Below are positions 1 through 18,448 of a DNA stretch of 64,000 nt, piece by piece; the stretch's first letter is position 1, and each line of letters opens with the position of its first letter. The position numbers and the translations under genes are program-made. The notes beneath the pieces were generated by a model. That model searched no databases. It saw only the letters and a list, made by a program, of their open reading frames with translations, and was not told where the DNA came from. This DNA is from Neelides folsomi (lineage: Eukaryota; Arthropoda; Collembola; Neelipleona; Neelidae), in NCBI GenBank assembly GCA_034687125.1, contig JAQGBZ010000062.1:175321-239320 (forward strand), in the 5' to 3' direction.

Positions 1-5
1 ATTAG

Positions 6-154
6 GTGACTGTTTTGTTGGAACAATGGCTCACTGCTTGGCTAATGGACTATCTCTAAAATTGGCTGTTGAACAAGCAGTTTTGAATGCTTCTCAAAGT
101 GTAACAAAGAAAGGAACTCAATCAAGTTTTCCTCATGCTCTCCTACATAATTAA
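6..154 (+). CDS. RBKS: Ribokinase, C-terminal exon (partial)
   Basis: Ribokinase (PfkB sugar kinase family) phosphorylates D-ribose to ribose-5-phosphate in the cytosol. Only the last exon is in the window. The first five bases look like the end of an intron (..TTAG), and the exon then encodes GDCFVGTMAHCLANG, ending in stop TAA at 152-154. GD-x-FVG is the end of PfkB signature 2 (family DTxGAGD), whose Asp is the catalytic base. The downstream helix and the SSFP segment near the end also fit ribokinase. A polyadenylation signal AATAAA lies at 195-200. The gene is convergent with the Roquin-like gene, 214 bp stop to stop. The call rests on about 49 residues, so another PfkB kinase is possible but less likely. 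Confidence 0.8.
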
Positions 155-368
155 ACAATTAACATGAAAAATATCTGACTTGAATAAGATAACAAATAAA
201 TTATGTAGCATATGGTATAATAATTATGATTATATCATAATATCACATACATACACAGGTATAATATAGCAACTCTATCAAGTTTAACGAATCGTTTTAT
301 AAAAATTTGAAATTTTATTCAATGTAAAATGTAAGTCTTGCAATTAATCAGTAGCATCACAATTTTTT

Positions 369-1949
369 TCATGTACATCGATCCTCGCAAGCTCTTTGAG
401 TTATCCCAGTGAGAATATTAATTAAGCATGTGAGCATTTTCCCAATGGCATTCCAATCTGAAATATAGGTAAAAATGTGAAAATGAATGTGTTTGAAAGT
501 ATGCTTCAATTTGTATGCTATACATACAATACATTATGGCACTATGTTAAATATTACCTTCAGTCGTATTCTCTGAAATGGTTTTGAAATTTGGATACAA
601 AGAAACTAAAAATTTTCCAGGTTCTCCCAATCTCATTGAGCTTGCTAAGAATTCGTTGACAAGTTTTTTAAAACTCTCTGTGCCTTTTGTATTCTCGGCT
701 TAATAAAGAGCAAAAAGAAAAATAAATAAATATTTAAAACTTTTCTGTTTGTAGAACTTTCTCTTTACAAATAAATAACCTTAACTAAATGTTTATCATT
801 TATCATTTTCAATAAAAATAGATACCTATCATTGATTGCATGTAGGCAATATGGGAAATATCTCCATACAAAATAGAACTCCATTGCTCAGGTGAGAATC
901 GGATACCAGCATCCGTCGCTATTTGGAAGATTTGAAGGTCATGTTCTTTACGAAGAGTCTCATATTCACGGAACTCAGGTTTCAAACTCAATAATGAGCT
1001 CGAATCAGTTCGTTTCTTTACATTGAAACATCCAGCTCGATAAAGAATTTGAATGATATGTCCAATTGAAGTTTTCGAACCCTTTAAATACAAAATAGAA
1101 TAGTAATTAATATATTCATCAAATATTTGTTTAACAATATTACTAATTTCTTATAGAAAATCTTATTATATTAACCTGCGGGAATTGAGGAATAATTCTT
1201 TGAACAACAAACATTACAAGAACTTTTCTCGACAATTCCGACCCATCTTCGAGGGCAAGAAGAACTAATTTCAAGGCTTCTTCTTGCATTGCTGGTCCCA
1301 TAAATTGACATGATTTGTCTCGGATTGCCACCCATAAATTTTGTTGGTTTTGATAAAATGTTTGTTTGGAAAATTCAAAAATTGCTCTTTCTGCTACAAT
1401 TCGTATGCATTTTATCATTTCCTTTTCTCCATTTACGTTTAAAGTTCGAAGGAGTTTCAATAACTGAAAAGTCAATTTTAATACTAATAATATTTTGATA
1501 TATTTTAGAAACTAATTAAAATAATATAGATATTGATAATCTGAGGAATTTGCATAGTCATTGTTATTACTTTCAATTCTAATGCTGTTGAGAATTCAAA
1601 TACTTTCATTATTTTTGCAATTTCATTTAACTTTTCAATACACAATTCACCATCTAGAAATAAGAAAAGTTTAACAAAAAGTTTAATATAAAATAATTTA
1701 AACGGTTATTAGGTTCTTACCTTTAAGAGCCAAATGTTTCTCAATGATTTCAACGTCAACTTCTGATGTGGAAATGAATGTCAAAAGGGGTGAATTGGGA
1801 ACTCCGACTTCCCCGATCGCTTCTGCACAATTTGAACAGATTGTGTGCGTACATTTTAACCCGATTGGTACGACTTCTTTGCAAAAATCTTTGAGACAAA
1901 TTGGACATTTATTTTCTTTAGGAATTACGGCAGGACAATTGCAACTCAT
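369..1949 (-). CDS. Short Roquin-like protein (degenerate RING plus ROQ domain)
   Basis: Six exons: 1949-1721, 1653-1571, 1463-1176, 1081-826, 698-558, 457-369; 361 residues, phases consistent. Roquins (RC3H) bind stem-loops in mRNA 3' UTRs through the ROQ domain and recruit decay factors. Here an N-terminal RING-like segment has C15, C18, C33, H35, C38 and C41, but the last ligand pair (CxxD in Roquin) is replaced by V50..S53. Exons 3-4 carry clear ROQ signatures: [37 protein letters not shown] and [17 protein letters not shown]. The frame ends soon after the post-ROQ helices, so the CCCH finger and the long C-terminal tail of RC3H1/2 are absent. Start ATG at 1949 immediately precedes the RING. 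A minus-strand AATAAA lies at 319-314. It could be a reduced paralogue or the only Roquin of this species. Confidence 0.85.
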
Positions 1950-4108
1950 TTTACTTTTCCGCCCACATGAACCATCCTTTATGTCTCAAAGGATTGAAGG
2001 CCGAATCTCAAAGTAACACATTGGTCTGTGCTTCCAAAACTTCCAATCCCAAATGCGTTCACTCACAGAAGGTATTTACATTCCGTTTATAGAGATTCAA
2101 CTTTACACTATTTGTACAACAAATCATACATGAGATATAAAATGTAAAGTGACAACGCAAAAGTTTTTTTTATTTTTGTTGTTTATTTGAAAGTTTGAAC
2201 GAAATCAAATTGTTTAATTTGTCGGAAAAAAATGTCACCAATCTTTCTGGGAATTCATTTATGGCATCGTTTATTATTCCAATTCCTAAAGTGAAAAGTA
2301 TTTTTTACTCTCAATTGAATTAAATCATGATATTTAAGGTTCCTTTCACATTAAACAATTGGTATATTATTGTAACGTTTCTTTAATACTACCTATACGA
2401 GTAAAATACAATATACGTAGGTGTAGGTATCATGTAGTTTTGATTGAAATAACATATAAAATAAATACTCTACTGTACTAAACATAAAAAGTACACGAGT
2501 ACACCCAAAAGATTACTTATCTCGTATTATTCTTTTTAGTGTAAACCATGTTATTTTTTATTTAAACTTTATTAATGCATAAAATTATTTTAAGTATTAA
2601 GAATCCTATTTTTGATTATACTTGTAGACAGTTTCGCAATTAAGGATGGCAATATTTTAACTTTTAGTCCAAATAAGCTTGACATTGGAAACTACAAAAT
2701 ACCTTCTTTACGTTACAACCACAAACTAATTACCTCAAGGTTGAATGTGATTCTGAAATATCTTATTTAAAGTGCTGTAATAATTAATATCGAATGATTT
2801 TCGTTCTGCTTCTAATAAAACAATAAAGGCTTCGATAAAATATTTGACTTTAAGTCTCATCAATTTCATATTGATTTATCGGCGGATGCACATAAACCTT
2901 ACAATTTTCATCATTTTGTCAAGATCCATGACATGGATCTCAATGTTTTATACAAATACAATATAATCACACACAACTAGACAAGTATTCTGATATGATT
3001 TTAGTTAAAATGGACACATGCTGTAGTATAAGGAGATACTTACACAAGAATGTAATATTTTAATAGCCGAAGTTCAATTGAGTGAGCTGGAAAGTTTCAT
3101 TAATAAACAAAGTCTTTGAAAAGATAAAAATGCGTTGGTTGAAAGCGTCATCCGTTTCTCGTAAGCTATTTAGCTATAATTCTCTCTCTCGAGTTCTAAA
3201 AATGGCTCATCCGAAGAGAGAAGTGCGGCAATTAAACAGATTGTTCTCTCTCAATTTTCCACGGCACTTTTCATGCTAATTCCCCTCGTCTGGATCCACA
3301 AGTCCTGAACCAATAAACATTCTTTACATTCACCATTTCTAACCCTCCACAATCTACAAATTTTGGCTTCCTAATGACGAAGCTTTTTTGGAAATGGATT
3401 TAGAGCACATTGTAATACCTACATAAGTTCCGAGAACATGTTTTAAGAGGATATAGTGAATAAACCCAGTAATTCTTAGGGAATGAGTAACACAGAGTAC
3501 ATAGTCCAAAATCAAAGTTCTGAATATTTATAATATAATATAGCCCAAAATGTCAAATGAACCAATATAACTGCACGAGTTTAGTTGAGTATAGAACATT
3601 TACCACTTTGACTCTAACGAGAGATTCTAATGTTTAAAACATTGTATATTATTATTAGAGTGCAACCATAAGGAATCTACTTGTTCGGAACGGAATGCGA
3701 GGCAGCACACATGACATGAGACTCATGAGAGTGAAATCAGCACATCAGATGAATATAAAGTGAATTGAATGTAGCTTACTCATTTAAGAGGACATGAATG
3801 TAATGTGTAGGCCAAAATGTAATAAAAAAGCTAAATAGTAAAAGCAATAAGTTGAAATGTAACATGGTCGTATCTCTCAAGATACAGAGCAAAGAAAGGG
3901 AGAATATGAAGTAATAATGTAAATATGATAAGGGCAAATGAAGTGAGTACCGCGTTAGAGAGGAGCGGCAGAGGGGAGAATTGGGTGCGTGTGTTGGGCC
4001 GAAATCCTCTCCTTCTCTTTTAAATAGTAGTTGGTTGCTGACGATCGAGGAGCTGACGACTCCTCTGCTCACCTCTTTTAAAAAACATCTTTTTAAATAG
4101 AAAGAACG
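1950..4108. other. Intergenic region between divergent genes
   Basis: About 2.2 kb separates the Roquin-like start (minus) from the ecto-5'-nucleotidase start (plus), so it must hold both promoters. No convincing coding exon was seen. A moderately GC-rich patch at about 3060-3300 has short open frames without splice logic. The 170 bp before the nucleotidase ATG are GC-richer and include TTTTAAATAG at about 4018-4027, a possible weak TATA-type element. Confidence 0.5.
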
Positions 4109-7100
4109 ATGCAAATCGCATTCTCCTCCTTTCTCCTTTTCTTCATCTCGTGGGTGAAGTGCGAGTTTCACTTGACGGTCCTTCATACAAACGACGTTCA
4201 CTCCAGATTTGCACAAACGAGCAAATATAGCGGAGCGTGTCATCCGGATGAAGCCAAAGAAGGAAAATGCTACGGAGGATTTGCCAGACTTCATTATAAA
4301 GTCATTATAATACCTTTAGTCTTTCAATATTACTTTTTTATTATATTTCACATAATGTAATAAGGAAGTTAAAAAGGCATTTTAATCGCTGATATCAATT
4401 TTTGCTATAAACTTTAAATATTTTAACCTTTTTATGATTTAAGGTTGAGGAGATCCGAGCGTCTCATGAAAACGTTGCTTATTTGTCAGCCGGAGATTAT
4501 TATCAAGGAACTGTTTGGTATACTCTGTTTAAATGGCATGTTGTGAGTCATTTCGTCAACTGGCTCAATCACACCGCAATGGCAAGATTCACTTTTATGA
4601 TCTCTTTTCTTTGTGGGGTTTAAACCGCCAGTCATTTATGATCACAAGTTGAAGTTTTAATTCTCAGGCGTTTGGAAACCACGAATTTGATGACAATATC
4701 GAGGGACTGGTTCCTTTTTTGCAAAAAGCCACATTCCCTGTTGTGAGCTGTAACATTGATGACTCCCTTGAGCCTTCCTTCCAGGGGCTCTACAATAAAT
4801 CTGTCGTCGTGGACTACGGCGGCACAAAGGTCGGCATCATTGGCTTCACCACTCAGGTAAGATATAAAATAATGCATGCATCCAATAAAGCCAATTGGTG
4901 GACCCAGGCGGGACCTAACCAGAGGCTACTTTGCATATTCAATTATGCAAGTATCTGTATAATCCTTTCTTAATTCACTTTCTTTGGTTAAGCAAAGTGT
5001 GTAATAAAATATTTTCGTTGACTTGCAGGAGACGATGGTAAGATTTTCAAGAATGAGCCCGACCAAATTCATTTACATTTTTACACATACTTTATTTCCA
5101 AACTTCCTTCGTGTGGGAGTGGTAAAGTGATAATTATTCCTGAAGGCGATTTCAAATCCTGGGAATCTCAAATTCCTCGACGTGGTGGAGGAAGTGAATC
5201 GAGAAGCGGAGAAGCTCTACGCCACAGGTGTGAAGATTCTCATTGCTGTCGGCCACGCGGGCTACGACGTTGACATGATGGTGGCCCTGGTGGATAAAAT
5301 TGACGCCGTCGTCGGAGGCCACACGAACACCTTTTTGTATCATGGTTGGGAAAATGATCAAAACTGATCAAGGGTGCAGAGACGTTATTAAAATTATGTA
5401 TTTTTAGGAAATGCTCCGGACGTTGAGGAGCCAATTGGAGACTATCCAACAATTATTACTCAAAAGAGTGGAAGAAAAGTCCCCGTTGTGCAGGTTAAGA
5501 TTGCTAATCAACTATAATTAGATAATTACTTTATGAAGGAGAAATCAAAGACCATTCGACGATCTTTTTATCTCCTCATGAATTTCAATAAGCTTGGGAG
5601 TGTAAATATTAATATATGCAAATTGTAATAGGCTTATGCTTTTGGAAAATATTTGGGATACTTGAACTTGACCTTTAACAATGATGGGGAAGTGACGTAT
5701 TGGGGAGGAAATCCAATCTTGCTTGATTCTTCAGTTCCAGAAGGTATTATTAATTAATTAATTTTTGAAATTTACACCCAATTGTTAGTTAATGCTCGAA
5801 AATACCTGTATTTGATGTCATATTAAGATACTACATCATTTTATTATTTATTTTGATCTTATTTATGTCAGATGTCTGATTGTCAGTTTCCAAAATTCTA
5901 AAATTATGGGTACTCCACCCATATTTGCTAACACTCCTCCTAATATTTGCTACATGATTCATATAAAGAATAATATTTAAATTTATTTTTTGTTAATTCG
6001 TGTATAAATAATTGAATATTTAATTTAATCTCAGACCCAGCAGTTCTGAAAGAAGTGGAAGCATGGGGAATTAACATAACAAAACTGACGAGACAAGAAG
6101 TTGGAAAGACGCGAGTCTTTTTAGAAGGAAGTTCTCAGGTTTGTCGGCTCCGAGAGTGCAATTTGGGAAACATCATTACTGACGCAATGGTTTTTATTGT
6201 AAGTTGTTCCTGACACTTTGATTTCTTCCTTACACTCCACCCAACTCACGTCATGCATGGATTAGAATTGGGAGTCTTGCCATGGATTTGGGATATCTTT
6301 TAGAGGAGCTGACAAATATAAACTTAAGCACTTGTCAGCATGGCGGTAGTGGAAAGGATCAACCATTTAAACTTTCATTCATCTCCCCTATTTAGAATCT
6401 CAAATTTCCTGATGACGAGCACTGGAGTCGAGTCTCAATAGCTCTACTTAACAGCGGCAGCATCCGTGCATCAATCGACGAAAAGTCCAATAATGGTGAC
6501 ACTGATAAAAATCTCAATCCTCAGATTGACTCAATGAAAATACTTTGTATATAGGAACCGTGACGATGGAAGACGTCCTCACAGTTCTTCCCTTCCAAAA
6601 TACCATCGATCTCATTGAGATACAAGGAAACATTCTCAAACAAGCCTTTGAGTTTGCTGTAGAAGGCTATGATCCATTGGGACATCATTTAGCTGGAAAA
6701 TTCCTTCAAGTATCAGGTAAGTCATTTTTAATGCAACACTTTCCAATATTAAACTTAGTATTTTTAATAAAACTTATAAATCCTTATATGAAGAATTTAA
6801 AAATAAACAATCAGGTGTAATCTCTATATAATAAAATAACCGTATCTGTCAGGAGTTCACTGACTTTTAGAGAAAACTGCTCAACCGGGGGCTCAATTCT
6901 AAATGCCAATCTGACGGGAATATACCCTTATAAAAAATGACGGGCCCTTTTTTTAATAAAAATCTTTCGTTAATTAATTAACGCCGAATAACCATTAAAT
7001 TATTTAAGTTCCCCGCTACCCCATTTAAATTTATTTAAAAAAAATGGGCGAGTTTGTTTATTTTTTTCATCTCCAAGTATTTTAATAATTTTTATTAATA

Positions 7101-8118
7101 TTTCCACGCTTCTCCCAAGGCATTCTTTATTGAATTAAATAATTGAATTAAATATTTTAAAAATATATTTGTGTCCGGCTCCTGGCCCAAAATGTGCCCA
7201 GGGATCATAGTTGGGCTAAAGTCCCATTCGGAATCGGACCGGGCAGGAACACTTGAACGAAATCGGAACATGATCGGAACCCGATCGGAACAAGACCAGA
7301 CAGTAGGGTAAAAAATCGGAATCGTACAGGAGCGCATCGTTCCTGTCCGTTCCCACCTTCTGGCTCGGGTTATACCCGAATCGGGTAGCAAATGTCAAAC
7401 TCTGTCATTGTCATGATTTTAAAAGGTTTTTAAGGACTTATAAGAGCCCTGATTAAAAGATAGACACCTGAATTTTATTAAGATGGGCCAGTTATTGGCC
7501 CCTCTTCCTACGTGTTTGTAACTTCTATCCATTATAATTATATGTCCGGGCCCGAAATGTGTCCGGGGGACAGGTATCGAACCCTTATATTTTGTACTAC
7601 TCAGTACTATTTAATAGTTTTTAATGGATAAAAGTTACAAACCAGTCGGGAGACTGGCCGATTACTGGTTAATTTAATAAAATTTTTAGGTGTAAAGGTG
7701 ACTTATGATCTGTCACAACCTGTTGGCAACAGAGTGGCAAGCCTTTTGGTAAGATGTCGAGAATGCCGTATTCCTGAATTTGAATCGATCGACGAAGGCA
7801 AGATTTACATTGTTGCTGTTCCCACTTATCTGGCCACTGGTGGAGATGGATATCAAATCATTAAAAAGAATCTTCGAGCGCATCATATTTCAGGTTTAAT
7901 TTTCCTTAATTTGCTTTCTTTCTTAAATGTAAAACCATTTTACAGGAATCCTGGACTCTGACACGCTTGTGGAATATCTTCAAAGAACGGGGCCGTTTAT
8001 TCAGGGTTTGGAAGGTCGAATTACTTTCCTCAATGGGACTCAAAGTAGTGCAGTGAAAATTATCTCAAGCTTCTTTATCTTCATTCTTCCTTCCTTTGTT
8101 TTCTTTTCTTCTTGGTGA
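4109..8118 (+). CDS. NT5E: Ecto-5'-nucleotidase (CD73-like, GPI-anchored)
   Basis: Twelve exons, 575 residues: 4109-4300, 4444-4581, 4668-4856, 5029-5037, 5146-5344, 5408-5493, 5632-5743, 6035-6198, 6396-6495, 6555-6716, 7690-7893, 7946-8118. The family hydrolyses extracellular nucleoside monophosphates such as AMP to nucleosides. Seen: a signal peptide (residues 1-18); metal-site motifs LHTNDVHSR, SAGDYYQG, FGNHEFD, VGHAGYD and VVGGHTNTF; the C-terminal nucleotide-binding domain with LNSGSIR and TGGDGYQ; and a hydrophobic C-terminus (IISSFFIFILPSFVFFSSW) typical of a GPI-attachment signal. All metal ligands expected for the family are visible. Oddities: exon 4 is a 9-nt microexon; intron 2 has a GC donor (ATG|GCAAGA); intron 10 is long and contains a foldback element. 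AATAAA lies at 8623-8628. In blood-feeding or parasitic arthropods related proteins can be salivary apyrases, but the GPI signal favours a surface enzyme. Confidence 0.92.
5029..5037 (+). other. 9-nt microexon of the ecto-5'-nucleotidase gene
   Basis: Sequence GAGACGATG between a pyrimidine-containing acceptor (..TTGCAG) and a consensus donor (GTAAGA). It is in phase 0 on both sides and encodes Glu-Thr-Met. It restores the family pattern 'T-x-(K/Q)-E-T' followed after two or three residues by 'SNPG'. Without it, Glu-Thr would be missing. Confidence 0.75.
6717..7689 (+). other. Long intron 10 of the nucleotidase gene
   Basis: At 973 bp this is the longest intron of the gene. It has unusual GC-rich patches in an AT-rich setting. 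The segment 7170-7410 includes a short tandem array of a GATCGGAAC-type unit at 7261-7292. The segment 7471-7686 is flanked by imperfect inverted arms. The phrase 'gtccggctcctggcccaaaatgtgccc' class of sequence near 7173 is echoed near 7543, which suggests a decayed duplication or element. No coding capacity was seen. Confidence 0.5.
7471..7686. repeat. Foldback (MITE-like) element with ~65-bp imperfect inverted arms
   Basis: The left arm (about 7471-7535) and right arm (about 7621-7686) are imperfect reverse complements. Shared blocks are AATTTTATTAA, CCAGTTATTGGCC against GGCCGATTACTGG, and GTTTGTAACTTCTATCCATTA against TAATGGATAAAAGTTACAAAC. About 85 bp of GC-rich spacer lies between them. 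The right arm runs up to the polypyrimidine tract and acceptor of exon 11, so the element supplies or abuts part of the splice site. No coding frame. Target duplications were not resolved. Confidence 0.55.
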
Positions 8119-10464
8119 AGTTTAAGGACTTTAATTATCTTATAGTATCACATATGTAACAGAGGTATTTGGTTATGACTCTTATGACCATACAATTTAC
8201 GATTGTTCGTAAATGAGCTCTTAATCAAGGGATTTTGTATATTCACGTTTGAAACTTACCAAACTAAAATACTAAACCCATCGCCCATCGATAAACTTTT
8301 ACAAAACAAAACCGCTTTTTTCATTTTTAAGTATTCTTTTACACCTACGACTAAACCTTCTTCGAGTTGAGTATATGGAATTTTAATTATTTTAAGGATT
8401 TTTAGTACTTATAATATGTAATTTCTTTGTTCATGGCATTGTTAATTGTTATTGTAAATATTTAGTATTAAAGAATGATGCTATGTACTACAGATAGTAT
8501 TTTGAGCTTAATTCCAATGAACGTGTAAGATAATAATTAACATTTTATTTGTGAGCAAACCATGAAAAATTTTTATATCGTGATATAAGAGAAAGTACGT
8601 GTAAAAATATTTCTTTTTTGTTAATAAATGATAGAAAGTCTATTTTGTAAATTGATTTCAAGAGATCAATCAAAATCGTGATCATCATTATATCTTTATG
8701 TATACAGGTAGATAGACTAAGTAAATTATTAAAAAACTATTTTTATTTATTGACTAATCAAAATCTAAAGGCTTCCCTGGACAGCTACTATAAGTATATA
8801 CAATATACCGTATGTTAAGTCTGGACTACTGATAGGTAACTTACCTAATTAATTTTGATATCAATACGAAGCACTTGCTTCTGAGCTTCACTTTTTTTAA
8901 TTAATCAACATATCGAACTTGAAATGGCAATCTTTCAATAAACTTTATCAGCTATCCTTCAAATGTAAGTTAAAGACCTTCTGACTTAAGAAACTTTTGA
9001 TGTAATGTGTATTATTATAAACTTTTTATAACCCAATTACCATTAACATGTAACTTTTATAAAGGAAACGTGAAGTGTGTGTTGTATATAAATTGTGCAT
9101 TTAACTTACCAATTAATTAACTGAGCTTAACAATATTGTTAAATACGTATTCACCAACTGTGAACAAAATAAAGACGGGTGCCAGTAAACGTTTAATGGA
9201 TGGGAACAGTGAAGCAGCTTGGATTGTTAATTGATGGGATAATTTTTCAATGGAACGAGAGATTGATTGAGATGACTTTATGATGAATTCTTGAAATAAA
9301 ATATTAATGAAATTCAGGACTAACGTGGCGGACACCATGAAAAGGATAAATCTACTTTGATGAGAACACGAGGAGAATTTCTAATGAGTCCTTTTATATC
9401 TTCCATTAATTCATTTTTCAGCAGCACTCATCTATTTTTATGATTAGCAATTCAGAAGCCGTGAACAATTCTTCAACATTCAATTATTTATGATTTATGA
9501 CTTTTATTGACATTGGAAATAAGTGATTGAATTCCTAACGCCAATGACGGTGTAAAAACCATTTATTATCCATTTCGATAAAAATACATTATTGAGAACT
9601 TAAATTATTACACACAGGTAAATAATACTTTTTAATGAATAAATTATTTGGTTTTCTGCATAGTACAAGCTTGTTTTGCTTTTTAAGACTTTCCTAACCA
9701 CCTGGGGATAAATAAATTTAAAAGTAAGATTGCTACAATTACCTCTATACAATTGTAAACTAAGAATCCAAATACGTATTTATGATCTTTAGCTTTAACC
9801 TTCACACATTTATTAAAAATAATTGGAGTTGGAAAAAATTAACGAAATCAATGCAATTTCAATTAAACACCTGGGCATTAAATACAACAAGATATCCTTT
9901 GGTACTAGTTTAGCATGTTTAAATATAGTAGTTTTGCATTTTTAATCGTTTAATAGGCTTCCTTAAATACTATTTTTATTAAAAATCTTACTCCGATTCA
10001 CAGTAATGTATCATGTACAAGTTGCATATATAAAATACGCTTCGGAACTCAAGAATGCAAAAGAGGAAGACTAGGAGCATCTAAATAAAATTGGGCATGG
10101 AATGTTTCAATACTTTTGGACGATTACTTAATGTTAGTAATAAATGAGATTAAAAGGAAATTGGGTATAAAAAATTGATAGTTAATAATTATGCCATTAA
10201 ATCAAATGCGATTTCTAGAAGATCAAAGGTAATAATACATAGTTATACATAATATAACAATTGTAATTCACAATCTTTCCCAATCTCCCTAATAGCTTAA
10301 ATAGTATTTTAATATCTTCCGTTTGATCAAGTACTTTTACAAATAATACCAACGAGCATTGTAATAAATTGCAATTCCTACGCTCATACTCCATTCGTTT
10401 TATAATCTATTAACTTTTGAAGATGCAATGTGTAATTAGTAATGAAGAATGAAGAAATCCACCA
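8119..10464. other. 3' region between convergent nucleotidase and KLC genes
   Basis: AT-rich sequence holding the nucleotidase 3' UTR (polyadenylation signal 8623-8628) and the probable 3' UTR of the long KLC form (minus-strand AATAAA candidates around 9500-9560). A 73-codon minus-strand frame at 9117-9338 is hydrophobic but unsupported. Nothing else seen. Confidence 0.4.

Positions 10465-18448
<7,984 letters not shown>

Noticed and set aside
3776-4294. 172-codon minus-strand frame
   Set aside because: Overlaps antisense the promoter and signal-peptide exon of the nucleotidase. No family motif; shadow frame.
9117-9338. 73-codon hydrophobic minus-strand frame
   Set aside because: It starts with ATG and looks membrane-like, but AT-rich DNA often gives such frames, and there are no splice signals, family match or nearby promoter. 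Left as non-coding.
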